Origin: Chitinophagaceae bacterium
Lineage (GTDB): Bacteria; Bacteroidota; Bacteroidia; Chitinophagales; Chitinophagaceae
Length of the DNA: 16,795 bases
Direction of reading: 5' to 3'
Assembly: GCA_025924755.1 (NCBI GenBank)
Contig: JAICHT010000037.1
Span: forward strand, 1-16,795
Positions 7,022 to 14,700 of the stretch are shown piece after piece. Positions within the stretch are counted from its first letter, which is position 1. The number at the start of each line of letters is the position of its first letter. A program made the position numbers and the translations under genes. The notes under the pieces were generated by a model. That model did no database searches. It was not told the DNA's origin and saw nothing but the letters and a program-made list of their open reading frames with translations.

Positions 7022-7771
7022 CTAATGCAAATGTTTTATCAACGTTTCAATACCTGCAAAAAAAACAAGTACTGCCGTAACACGGCGTATGGTTAACGGA
7101 TTAAATTTTATGGCTCCTATTCTTGATCCTGCCTGGCCGCCCACAAACACTGCGATGCAGAGCAGCGCTATCATTGTAAAGTTAATGCCGGAAGGTAAAC
7201 TAATAAGCTGTCCAAAAATGCCGGATATAGAATTTACTAAAATAAAAACGCTGGCCGTTGCCGCTATTTTTTTGGGTTCGTCCCATTTCATCAGGTTCAA
7301 TAAAGGAGATAAAAAAATACCGCCGCCGATGCCTACCATACCGGATAAAAACCCAATACCACCACCAATCAAGGCATCTTTCCAATAGTTATTTTGATAG
7401 AATATTACCGCATCCTGTTTTGATTTGGTTTTGATCCACAATAAAATGGCCGCTACTATTAAACTGCAACCCAGAATCACAAAAAAAGTGGTTTGGCTTA
7501 ATTTCATTAATGCTCCTACAAAAGCCATTGGAACACTTGCTATTGCAAGCGGAAGAATCCTTTTCCAGGCCACCTGCCCGTTTTTCACAAAAACAATAGT
7601 ACCACCGGTAACTACAATGATATTGCATATCAAAGCAATGAGCCGCATTTCCTTGAATGGAAAAGCAAACAGCGCCAGCACCGCCAAATAACTGGAACCG
7701 CCTCCAAAGCCTACGGAGGCGTATACAAAGGCAATAACAAAAAAAATAAAAAGCAATTCCGTATGCGGCAT
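7022..7771 (-). CDS. TauE/SafE-family membrane protein (probable sulfur-compound or anion transporter)
   Basis: The 249-residue protein is highly hydrophobic, with about seven or eight membrane segments. It has the two Gly-rich repeat motifs of the TauE/SafE (sulfite exporter, DUF81) family: ASVGFGGGSS near residue 18 and SGMVGIGGGIFLSPLL in the second half. A polar linker (KTKSKQDAVIFYQNNYWKD) separates the two halves. Family members are linked to export of sulfite or other organosulfur compounds, but few are characterised. Here it is the first gene of a leftward operon with moaD and moaE, so a role in the sulfur or molybdate economy of cofactor synthesis is attractive but only inferred. The start at ATG 7771 begins just before the first membrane helix. 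Confidence 0.88.
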   Translation of the reverse strand: MPHTELLFIFFVIAFVYASVGFGGGSSYLAVLALFAFPFKEMRLIALICNIIVVTGGTIVFVKNGQVAWKRILPLAIASVPMAFVGALMKLSQTTFFVILGCSLIVAAILLWIKTKSKQDAVIFYQNNYWKDALIGGGIGFLSGMVGIGGGIFLSPLLNLMKWDEPKKIAATASVFILVNSISGIFGQLISLPSGINFTMIALLCIAVFVGGQAGSRIGAIKFNPLTIRRVTAVLVFFAGIETLIKHLH

Positions 7772-7874
7772 ATGGATATAATTCGTGTAAAAAAGTATTT
7801 ATAAAATTGCTATTTAAAACCCAATTACTCAAATGTTTATTTATCACATGAAAGCGGAAGAAAAGCACCGGCTA

Positions 7875-8810
7875 TTAATCCGTAAAATCAAATAACGTAG
7901 CGGTGAAAACACCATGCTCTCTTTTCTTAAAAAGCACATGCCAGTTGCCATTATACCGTATAATATTCGGCACAATCATACCATCAAACTGAGTCATTTT
8001 TACCTCCATATGCACATCAAAATCATAGAGTGCGGCATTGTAGCTTAAATCGTAATTGCGGGCTACAATAGCCATCGTATTAGTATTGAACCAAGTGGTG
8101 ATACCATCAAAAACAATCTGATCTTTTTCACTGCCGGTTAAGCCGGGTTTTGCTTTAATAGTAAATACATAACAACTTTGCTTGTTCATTTCTGCTATAT
8201 CAATATTATAGTTGTAATACCTTGCCACTCTTGCATCAAAAATGTCCAGCTTATCACCTATGAATGGAATACCCGGAATCTTCTTCCCCGGGTTAAAGAA
8301 CAACATTTTTAATTGCTCTTTGTGCTTGTCCACGCCTTTTTTATTTTCAATATTTCTTTCGGTACCGGCTACAATATTCGTTTGACCGCATACTTTACCA
8401 TCGGTAAAAAACAGGCTGGCATATAACTGTGCGGTGTAATAATTCCATTGATGCCGCTTATTATAAATATCTCCGCTGGTCTTTTCTTCTATTACTTCCA
8501 TGCTCCGGCAACTGTCCTGGTATATTTGCCTCGTTTTACTTTGCAAAGAAGCCGTTACGTTCTGTTTTTTGTTGAGCATCCGGATATCATTGTACGAAGT
8601 GAAACCCACGATGCGCAGGTTGCGGAAGGCTTTGTAAAATGATGTATCATCTTTTATGCGAAGCAAAAATGCAGGAACATTCAAGTTAGAGCGAACCACC
8701 ACTTCACTTAAATTCACCATCCTTCTTACAGCCTCTACATCGCTGGAATCGTTTTGAGAAAAAGCGGCTAAAAAGCTACAGTTACAAATTAAAAAGAACC
8801 ATAACTTCAT
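7875..8810 (-). CDS. Secreted or periplasmic protein of unknown function (311 aa)
   Basis: I do not recognise a named family. The N-terminus is a clear signal peptide (MKLWFFLICNCSFLAAFSQ) with likely cleavage near the Ser-Gln, so the mature protein should be exported. Residues 30-100 look mixed helix and strand. The C-terminal half is beta-rich, with alternating hydrophobic and polar residues: YYNYNIDIAEM, CYVFTIKAKPG, ITTWFNTNTMAIVARNYDLSY, FDVHMEVKM and IRYNGNWHVLFKKRE. This could be an open beta half-barrel like LolA-type or DUF-class outer-envelope proteins, but that is only a guess from the pattern. The ATG overlaps the def stop codon (ATGA at 8807-8810), so it is probably translated together with def. 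No catalytic motif is visible. Confidence 0.75.
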   Translation of the reverse strand: MKLWFFLICNCSFLAAFSQNDSSDVEAVRRMVNLSEVVVRSNLNVPAFLLRIKDDTSFYKAFRNLRIVGFTSYNDIRMLNKKQNVTASLQSKTRQIYQDSCRSMEVIEEKTSGDIYNKRHQWNYYTAQLYASLFFTDGKVCGQTNIVAGTERNIENKKGVDKHKEQLKMLFFNPGKKIPGIPFIGDKLDIFDARVARYYNYNIDIAEMNKQSCYVFTIKAKPGLTGSEKDQIVFDGITTWFNTNTMAIVARNYDLSYNAALYDFDVHMEVKMTQFDGMIVPNIIRYNGNWHVLFKKREHGVFTATLFDFTD

Positions 8811-9397
8811 TTTTTAGGGAAAATCATTTTGTAATCTACTTTCACGGCTCCTTTCGATATATCATCCAGCTTTCGCTTCAGTAATTTCCGCTTTAAGGGA
8901 GACAGGTAGTCAATAAATAATTTGCCTTCTATATGGTCGTATTCATGTAAAATAATACGGCCGGAAATACCGCTGAATGTATTCTGGTGCTTTTGAAAAT
9001 TTTCATCCTGCCATTCAATTGTTACTTCTTCGGCCCGATACACATTTTCTCTTATTTTGGGAATGCTCAGGCATCCTTCGTTATATACCCAGTCATCACC
9101 GTGGAGTTCCACCACATGAGGGTTAATAAATACCTGTTTAATTCCCGGTGCATCGGGGTAGGTTTCCTCCTCGTCATCGTCTTCATCATTCTTATTAGCA
9201 AATATCTGGGCGCTGTCCATTACAAACAAACGAAAGTCTTTATTGATCTGTGGTGCCGCCAAACCTACGCCATTGCTGGCATACATGGTTTCCCACATAT
9301 CTTCAACAAGCTTTTGTAAATCGGGATGTCCGGCCTCAATATCTTTAGCCTCTTTTCGCAGAATCGGGTTTCCGTATGCAACTATGGGTAAAATCAT
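8807..9397 (-). CDS. def: Peptide deformylase
   Basis: This metalloenzyme removes the formyl group from the first Met of new proteins. All three family motifs are present in the 196-residue product: GVGLAAPQ (43-50), EGCLS (107-111) and HEYDH (151-155). Cys109, His151 and His155 are the metal ligands and Glu152 the catalytic base. The frame runs back to a GTG at 9451, but ATG 9397 gives the standard MILPIVAYGNPILR beginning, and a promoter-like box lies between the two. An acidic run of eight Asp/Glu residues (71-78) sits between motifs 1 and 2, where Bacteroidota enzymes often have an insertion. The gene follows ruvX by 68 bp and overlaps the next gene by 4 bp. Confidence 0.96.
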   Translation of the reverse strand: MILPIVAYGNPILRKEAKDIEAGHPDLQKLVEDMWETMYASNGVGLAAPQINKDFRLFVMDSAQIFANKNDEDDDEEETYPDAPGIKQVFINPHVVELHGDDWVYNEGCLSIPKIRENVYRAEEVTIEWQDENFQKHQNTFSGISGRIILHEYDHIEGKLFIDYLSPLKRKLLKRKLDDISKGAVKVDYKMIFPKK

Positions 9398-9418
9398 CCG
9401 TTGTATAAAATATTGACG

Positions 9419-9426
9419 CAAAAGTA
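9419..9426 (-). promoter_or_regulatory. Possible -7 box upstream of def
   Basis: Read on the minus strand the sequence is TACTTTTG, a match to the Bacteroidota TAnnTTTG box. It ends 21 bp before the def ATG in the 68-bp gap after ruvX. No good -33 element is visible. If used, it makes def and the downstream secreted protein partly independent of ruvX, and it would rule out the upstream GTG start at 9451. Confidence 0.4.
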
Positions 9427-9465
9427 CACTATCATAAGGAAGAGCGTACACTCATAAATGATATA

Positions 9466-9879
9466 CTAACTAAACTTTTGCAGGTATTCCTGTAGCATAA
9501 TAGTTGCAGCAATTACATCAACCAACGCTTTATTTTGACGCTGGCTTTTTTTTAAGCCCATTTGAAGCATAGCCTGCGAAGCCATTTTTGACGTAAACCG
9601 TTCATCTACTTCCTTTATCGGCACCAGTGGAAAAGCTTTTTGAAATTGCTTTATAAAATTTTTAACAAGCGGTGTAGCATGGGTATCCGTATCGTCCCAG
9701 TTAACCGGCATACCGATGATCACCAATTCCACGGCTTCTTTTGAAAAGTATTCTTTTAAATACGGCACCAGTTTCGGTGTTTCTATTGTGCATAATCCGG
9801 TGGCAATAATCTGCAAAGGATCGGTAACTGCAATACCCGTTCGCTTGCCGCCATAATCAATTGAAAGTATCCGGGCCAT
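9466..9879 (-). CDS. ruvX: YqgF/RuvX-family nuclease (pre-16S rRNA processing / Holliday junction resolvase-like)
   Basis: This is an RNase-H-fold protein of 137 residues. It shows ILSIDYGGKRTGIAVTD (4-20), GMPVNWDDT (56-64), VDERFTS (91-97) and DVIAATIMLQEYL near the end. The acidic residues Asp8, Glu93 and Asp121 fit the metal-binding active site. In E. coli the protein (YqgF) matures the 5' end of 16S rRNA; it was earlier predicted to be a Holliday junction resolvase. A TTG two codons upstream is a weaker start than ATG 9879 (MARILSIDYGG). It lies 50 bp after the prenyltransferase gene and 68 bp before def. Confidence 0.93.
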   Translation of the reverse strand: MARILSIDYGGKRTGIAVTDPLQIIATGLCTIETPKLVPYLKEYFSKEAVELVIIGMPVNWDDTDTHATPLVKNFIKQFQKAFPLVPIKEVDERFTSKMASQAMLQMGLKKSQRQNKALVDVIAATIMLQEYLQKFS

Positions 9880-9929
9880 AGGCAAAGTAAAAGTTCAAGA
9901 GTTAAAAAGCGAGAAAAGTTTCCTTTGTA

Positions 9930-10835
9930 TCAACGAATAAATAAATCGGTAATTACAAACAAGGCAAAAACTACGCTGGCAATGCCGTTGGCCGTCATGA
10001 ACGCAATATTTACCCGCCTTAAATCGGTAGGTTTTACAATAGAATGCTGATAGATTAACATACCGCCGAATACTAAGATGCCGACCCAATACAGCGGCCC
10101 GAAATGACCGAGTTTGCCCGCCGCTACCACGCAGGCCGCACTGAGCAAATGAAGCAATTCTGAAATATGCAATGCCGAACTTTTGCCCAGCCATGCAGGC
10201 ATCGAATAGAGGTGTTGCGCTTTGTCAAACTCTTCATCCTGCAAAGCATATATAATATCAAAGCCGCTTACCCAAAAAATTACAGCCATTGAAAAAAGAA
10301 TGGGTAATAAACTAAAAAAACCAGTTACTGCAAGGTAAGCTCCGATAGGTGCCAGCGAGAGTCCCAGCCCTAAAACCAAATGGCAAAACGGTGTAAAGCG
10401 TTTAGTATAGCTGTAGCCCAATACTACAGCCAACGCCACAGGGGATAAAAAGAAGCATATCCGGTTAATGAAAAGTGTGCATACAATAAATAAAAAGCAG
10501 TTGACTATGGTAAAAACCAATGCATTTTGCGGGGTGATGATTCCTCTTGGAACTTCACGGATGGCTGTTCTTGGATTTAAGATATCAATATCCCTATCTA
10601 AGTAACGGTTAAAAGCCATAGCCGCGCTTCGGGCAAAAACCATACAAAGGATTACCAGAATAAACCTGCTAAAATAAAAGCGATTCCCCATATTAAAACC
10701 TGTATGGTAGTATGCCTGTGTACCTTTGAATATATGGGAGGTAACTGCTAAAAAAAATCCAATCAATGCAAAGGGCATCGCAAAAATGGTATGCGAAAAC
10801 TTGACTAACGATAAATAATTTTTGACTGTGGGCAT
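9930..10835 (-). CDS. UbiA-family prenyltransferase (putative 4-hydroxybenzoate polyprenyltransferase, possibly menaquinone pathway)
   Basis: The 301-residue membrane protein has about eight or nine helices and the two Asp-rich motifs of UbiA enzymes. The first is NxxxDxxxD, with Asn76, Asp80 and Asp84 (NRYLDRDID). The second is DxxYxxxDxxxD, with Asp193, Tyr196, Asp200 and Asp204 (DIIYALQDEEFD). These bind Mg2+ and the prenyl diphosphate. The overall pattern, including the TAIREVPRGIITPQ segment, fits the group annotated as putative 4-hydroxybenzoate polyprenyltransferase. In bacteria that make menaquinone through futalosine, a UbiA-type member (MqnP) does the prenylation, so menaquinone synthesis is the likely role here. 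That assignment is inference, as no other quinone gene is in the window. It starts at ATG 10835, 100 bp after the methyltransferase. Confidence 0.88.
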   Translation of the reverse strand: MPTVKNYLSLVKFSHTIFAMPFALIGFFLAVTSHIFKGTQAYYHTGFNMGNRFYFSRFILVILCMVFARSAAMAFNRYLDRDIDILNPRTAIREVPRGIITPQNALVFTIVNCFLFIVCTLFINRICFFLSPVALAVVLGYSYTKRFTPFCHLVLGLGLSLAPIGAYLAVTGFFSLLPILFSMAVIFWVSGFDIIYALQDEEFDKAQHLYSMPAWLGKSSALHISELLHLLSAACVVAAGKLGHFGPLYWVGILVFGGMLIYQHSIVKPTDLRRVNIAFMTANGIASVVFALFVITDLFIR

Positions 10836-10935
10836 GTATTAAGCTGCAAAGAAAGCTTATTATTTGTTGACATTTCGCAAACAGAATGATAAATTATACA
10901 ATACTAAACTATAGAAACAGTACTCGATATCATAC

Positions 10936-11472
10936 TTACTTATGGGATAATGATGTTGTTCTTACCAACTCCCACAATACGATGCCTGCCGCCACCGAAA
11001 CATTTAAGGAATGCTTCATGCCCGATTGCGGAATTTCAATACAGCCGTCAGTTTGCTCAATAGTGGCCTGCTCCACGCCTGTAACTTCATTGCCAAAGAT
11101 AACCGCTATTTTCTGTGGCTTCTTCTCAAACCGGTCCAGGTGAACACTGGCCTCAGCCTGCTCCACCGCATATAAATAATAGCCAGCATCACGCAACTCC
11201 TTTATCGCTTCATTAATATCTTTAAAATATTTCCAGGGTACTGTTTCCTCGGCACCCAAAGCTGTTTTTTTTATTTCTTTATGAGGAGGATGAGCCGTAT
11301 AGCCACAGATATAAATGCCACCCAGCAAAAAGGCGTCTGCGGTACGGAATACGCTGCCCACATTGTAAGCGCTTCGGATGTTTTCCAAGACCACTATCAC
11401 CGGCAACTTATCGGCTTGCTTAAATTCATCAACCGATTTGCGGTTCAATTCTTCCATTGATAACTTTCGCAT
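10936..11472 (-). CDS. SpoU/TrmH-family RNA 2'-O-methyltransferase
   Basis: The 178-residue protein is a SPOUT trefoil-knot methyltransferase that uses SAM to methylate a ribose in tRNA or rRNA. The three SpoU motifs are visible: ENIRSAYNVGSVFRTADA (motif 1, about 32-49), IFGNEVTGV (motif 2) and IPQSGMKHSLNVSVAAGI (motif 3). It is a minimal version without the extra N-terminal substrate-binding domain found in RlmB-like members. The target RNA cannot be named from sequence alone. A TTG lies two codons upstream, but ATG 11472 (MRKLSMEELNRKS) is preferred. It is transcribed away from mutS from a 134-bp shared region. Confidence 0.92.
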   Translation of the reverse strand: MRKLSMEELNRKSVDEFKQADKLPVIVVLENIRSAYNVGSVFRTADAFLLGGIYICGYTAHPPHKEIKKTALGAEETVPWKYFKDINEAIKELRDAGYYLYAVEQAEASVHLDRFEKKPQKIAVIFGNEVTGVEQATIEQTDGCIEIPQSGMKHSLNVSVAAGIVLWELVRTTSLSHK

Positions 11473-11511
11473 ATCCAATTTCTGGTACTTTCTTTATAAA
11501 CAGGAAAGCTG

Positions 11512-11519
11512 CAAATGTA
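11512..11519 (-). promoter_or_regulatory. Possible -7 box upstream of the SpoU methyltransferase
   Basis: On the minus strand this reads TACATTTG, matching TAnnTTTG. It ends about 39 bp before the methyltransferase ATG, which would leave a leader of roughly 30 bases. The -33 region has no clear TTTG at the expected spacing. It faces away from the mutS box in the same intergenic region. Confidence 0.4.
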
Positions 11520-11589
11520 AGGGCATCCTGTTCAATTCTGACCGAACAAAAAGTGCCTCAGTGATCCAAAAACATACCGTCTTCCTGCC

Positions 11590-11597
11590 TACATTTG
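11590..11597 (+). promoter_or_regulatory. Possible -7 box immediately upstream of mutS
   Basis: TACATTTG matches the Bacteroidota -7 consensus and has the same bases as the oppositely directed box at 11512-11519. It ends 9 bp before the mutS ATG at 11607, so a transcript starting from it would carry only a few untranslated bases. The TTG at 11595, which would extend the protein by four residues, lies inside the box. Confidence 0.4.
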
Positions 11598-11606
11598 CTT
11601 TCCAAC

Positions 11607-14207
11607 ATGAGCAAGCCACCTATTACTGATACTCCGCTGATGCAGCAACACAAAGCTATCAAAGCTAAATATCCCGATGCGATATTGCTGTTTCGTGTAG
11701 GCGACTTTTACGAAACATTCGGTCCTGATGCGGTAATTGCTTCGCAGGTATTAGGCATTACGCTGACGAAGCGAAACAATGGTGCAGCTTCCATGTCCGA
11801 CCTGGCAGGTTTTCCTTACCATGCACTGGATACGTATTTGCATAAACTGGTAAAAGCTGGTTACCGGGTTGCCATTTGCGATCAGCTGGAAGACCCGAAA
11901 ACCGTGAAGGGTATTGTAAAAAGGGGTGTTACCGAAATGGTAACTCCCGGTACTGCTACCAACGAAAAGTTGTTGGAACATGGGACTAATAATTTTTTGG
12001 CAGCGGTACATTTCACCAACGACCAATATGGTATGGCATTTTTGGATCTTTCCACCGGAGAATTTTTTATTGCGGAAGGCGATAAAGAATATGCCGACAA
12101 GTTATTAATGGGTTTTAAGCCGGCAGAAGTTATTTTTCAGCGGCACAACCAGCGGAAATTTAAGGAAGAATTTGGCAGTAAAATTTACACGTACACACTT
12201 GATGAATGGATTTTCCAGGACCAATATGCACAGGATGTGTTGCTAAAGCATTTTGATACGCATTCACTTAAAGGCTTTGGTATAGAAGGAATGCAATACG
12301 GTACCGTTGCCGCCGGAGCCATCCTGCATTATTTAAAAGAAACCGAGCACCCGAACCTGCAGCATATCACTACCATCCAACGCATTGACCAGTCCGATTA
12401 TTTGTGGATGGACCGGTTTACCATTCGTAACCTGGAGCTGCTGAATAGTTATATGGAAAATGGTCATACGCTTTTAAAAGTGTTAGATGCCACTACTACA
12501 CCCATGGGAGCCCGCCTTTTAAAACGATGGATTGTTTTTCCGTTGAAAGACATTTTAAAAATAAATGAACGGCTGGATGTAGTAGAACACCTGATATTGC
12601 AAACGGACTTGCGCAATAAGCTGGTAGCGGCTATGCGATTATGTGGCGATATGGAGCGGTTGGTTTCTAAAATTCCTTTAAAGAAAATTAATCCACGCGA
12701 GCTGTTACAACTGGGCCGGGCGTTGCAGCAGGTTCATACTATAAAGCAATTGTGCAATAACAGTGAAAGTATTTATTTAAAAAGACTGGCCGACGCACTA
12801 AATCCCTGCTATTATATATCTGAAAAAATATTTAAACAGTTAGTGGAAAACCCGCCGGTATTGGCTTCCAAAGGAGGCTTTATAAATAAATCGGTACACG
12901 AAGGTCTTGACGACCTGCGGCACATCTCGCATCACGGCAAAGAATACCTATTGCAGTTGCAGCAAAAAGAAGCCGAACGCACCAGTATCAGTTCACTCAA
13001 AATTGGTTTTAATACTGTATTTGGATATTATCTGGAAGTAACCAATGTTCACAAAACCAAGGTGCCGCCCGAATGGATCCGCAAGCAAACATTAGCCAAT
13101 GCGGAACGTTATGTAACGCAGGAGTTGAAGGATTATGAAGAAAAGATTATGAGCGCTGAGGAAAAAATCCTGGAGATTGAATTGCAATTGTTTGACGGCA
13201 TACTAAATGAGCTGCACGACTTTCTTTCGTGTATACAAGCCAATGCACAAATAGTAGCTACCCTGGATTGTTTATGCTGCTTTTCGCAAAATGCCATACA
13301 GAATAATTACAAAAAGCCAAAGCTGCATACCGGTGACGAATTAATAATTAAAGAAGGTCGCCACCCGGTCATAGAACGGACCCTATCTGCATCAGAGACG
13401 TATATCAGCAACGACATAAAGCTGGATAAAACCGAGCAGCAGCTCATTATTCTTACCGGTCCGAATATGAGCGGTAAATCAGCCCTGTTGCGGCAAACAG
13501 GCTTAATTACGTTACTGGCGCATATGGGCAGTTTTGTTCCGGCTGCAGAAGCTTTTATACCCATCACTGATAAGATCTTTACACGTGTCGGCGCTTCAGA
13601 TAACTTAAGTGCAGGCGAGTCTACTTTTATGGTGGAAATGAACGAAACCGCTTCCATAATAAATAATGTTTCGGACAAATGCCTGATTCTTTTAGATGAA
13701 ATAGGCAGAGGCACCTCTACGTATGACGGCATTTCCATTGCCTGGAGCATCGCTGAATATCTGCACCATTCTCCCTGTCAGCCCAAAACTTTTTTTGCCA
13801 CGCATTACCACGAATTGAATGAATTGGAAGACAAACTACCGCGGGTAAAAAACTACCATGTCACCAATAAAGAGATTGGTAATAAAATAATTTTTTTACG
13901 CAAATTGGCTCCGGGCGGCAGTACGCACAGTTTTGGCATTCATGTAGCAAAAATGGCTGGCATGCCGGTAGAATTAATAAACCGTGCAAAAGAAATATTG
14001 AAAAGCCTGGAAAGTAAAGCTGTAGACGGAAGCATCTCCGGCACATTGAAAGATCTATCTGCTCCAAAAGTTCAACTAAGCATTTTTGATGCACACAGCC
14101 AAACTTTTGAAGAGATACGCACCAAGCTAAACAATATAGATATTAACCGGCTAACGCCTGTAGAAGCTTTATTAAAACTGAACGAGATAAAGAATATATT
14201 AAAATAG
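11607..14207 (+). CDS. mutS: DNA mismatch repair protein MutS
   Basis: MutS recognises mismatched bases and small loops and recruits MutL. The 866-residue length is normal. The N-terminal mismatch-binding motif F34-Y35-E36 sits in RVGDFYETFG. The lever and clamp domains fill the middle (for example FGYYLEVTNVHK). The ATPase domain carries GPNMSGKS (Walker A, 618-625), ASDNLSAGESTF (signature), LILLDEIGRGTSTYDG (Walker B region) and the ATHYHELNELE loop. The C-terminus ends in a helical tail. The ATG at 11607 (MSKPPITDTPLMQQ) is preferred over a TTG four codons upstream. The gene is alone on its strand here and converges on a SET-domain gene 33 bp beyond its stop. All catalytic motifs are intact. 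Confidence 0.97.
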   Translation: MSKPPITDTPLMQQHKAIKAKYPDAILLFRVGDFYETFGPDAVIASQVLGITLTKRNNGAASMSDLAGFPYHALDTYLHKLVKAGYRVAICDQLEDPKTVKGIVKRGVTEMVTPGTATNEKLLEHGTNNFLAAVHFTNDQYGMAFLDLSTGEFFIAEGDKEYADKLLMGFKPAEVIFQRHNQRKFKEEFGSKIYTYTLDEWIFQDQYAQDVLLKHFDTHSLKGFGIEGMQYGTVAAGAILHYLKETEHPNLQHITTIQRIDQSDYLWMDRFTIRNLELLNSYMENGHTLLKVLDATTTPMGARLLKRWIVFPLKDILKINERLDVVEHLILQTDLRNKLVAAMRLCGDMERLVSKIPLKKINPRELLQLGRALQQVHTIKQLCNNSESIYLKRLADALNPCYYISEKIFKQLVENPPVLASKGGFINKSVHEGLDDLRHISHHGKEYLLQLQQKEAERTSISSLKIGFNTVFGYYLEVTNVHKTKVPPEWIRKQTLANAERYVTQELKDYEEKIMSAEEKILEIELQLFDGILNELHDFLSCIQANAQIVATLDCLCCFSQNAIQNNYKKPKLHTGDELIIKEGRHPVIERTLSASETYISNDIKLDKTEQQLIILTGPNMSGKSALLRQTGLITLLAHMGSFVPAAEAFIPITDKIFTRVGASDNLSAGESTFMVEMNETASIINNVSDKCLILLDEIGRGTSTYDGISIAWSIAEYLHHSPCQPKTFFATHYHELNELEDKLPRVKNYHVTNKEIGNKIIFLRKLAPGGSTHSFGIHVAKMAGMPVELINRAKEILKSLESKAVDGSISGTLKDLSAPKVQLSIFDAHSQTFEEIRTKLNNIDINRLTPVEALLKLNEIKNILK

Positions 14208-14240
14208 AAACCAGGCTTACAACATACCACTAATAAGTTC

Positions 14241-14639
14241 TTATATGGCATCAAACCAAACCGGCTTTTCATTATCCCAATCTCCATTATAATTAATAAA
14301 CAATTGCTCACCGGCTTCAATAGCACGTATGGTCTTTACTGCTATCAATGCTTTTTTAAAATACATTTCATATTCACAGTTCGATTGGTAAGAATGATTG
14401 TATATAGGCACATAACCCAAAGCCATGGCACATTGGCTTTTGTCTTCTCCCCACTCAAAAATATAGTCGTGCAGCAAGGTCTGGTCCAGCAACTTTCGTT
14501 CTTGGCTACTCATCACAATCACAGGTGCTATTTCTATAACAGTCTGTGCCGGAATGCCATTTTTCGCAAAAACACCCCGTCCTTTATCAGAGGTCTTATC
14601 TACATAAATGCCGGTATATAAAAAACTGTATTTTTTCAC
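14241..14639 (-). CDS. Stand-alone SET-domain protein (probable protein-lysine methyltransferase)
   Basis: The 132-residue protein is essentially one SET domain and nothing more. It shows the entry motif KGRGVFAKNGIP (19-30), the SAM-binding NHSYQSNC (81-88) and the closing segment AGEQLFINYNGD (109-120), with Tyr117 at the catalytic Tyr position. There is no pre-SET or post-SET domain and no zinc-binding Cys cluster. SET proteins transfer methyl groups from SAM to lysine side chains; bacterial targets are mostly unknown. The start is GTG at 14639; no ATG or TTG extends this frame upstream before a stop codon. The gene converges on mutS and diverges from mgtE, so it is probably transcribed on its own. 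Confidence 0.85.
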   Translation of the reverse strand: MKKYSFLYTGIYVDKTSDKGRGVFAKNGIPAQTVIEIAPVIVMSSQERKLLDQTLLHDYIFEWGEDKSQCAMALGYVPIYNHSYQSNCEYEMYFKKALIAVKTIRAIEAGEQLFINYNGDWDNEKPVWFDAI

Positions 14640-14700
14640 AAATACATGGGTTTCTGCACAAATTAAGTTTTAAAGATTTATTTCTATAAAATTGCAGATG

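Noticed and set aside
7389..7868. 159-codon minus-strand frame overlapping the TauE/SafE gene
   Set aside because: It is a frame-shifted shadow of the Gly-rich membrane protein gene, with a Cys- and Phe-rich product lacking family motifs.
9398..9451. Longer peptide deformylase starting at GTG 9451
   Set aside because: The extra 18 residues are not deformylase-like, and a promoter-type box at 9419-9426 lies within them; ATG 9397 gives the standard family start.
9895..10194. 99-codon minus-strand frame over the end of the prenyltransferase gene
   Set aside because: It overlaps the UbiA-family frame, which has both Asp-rich motifs and a full-length membrane pattern. I considered a frameshifted UbiA tail, but the main frame ends normally after a hydrophobic helix.
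13307..13750. 147-codon open frame antisense to mutS
   Set aside because: It lies fully within the mutS ATPase domain, whose Walker and signature motifs explain the sequence; the antisense product resembles no protein family.
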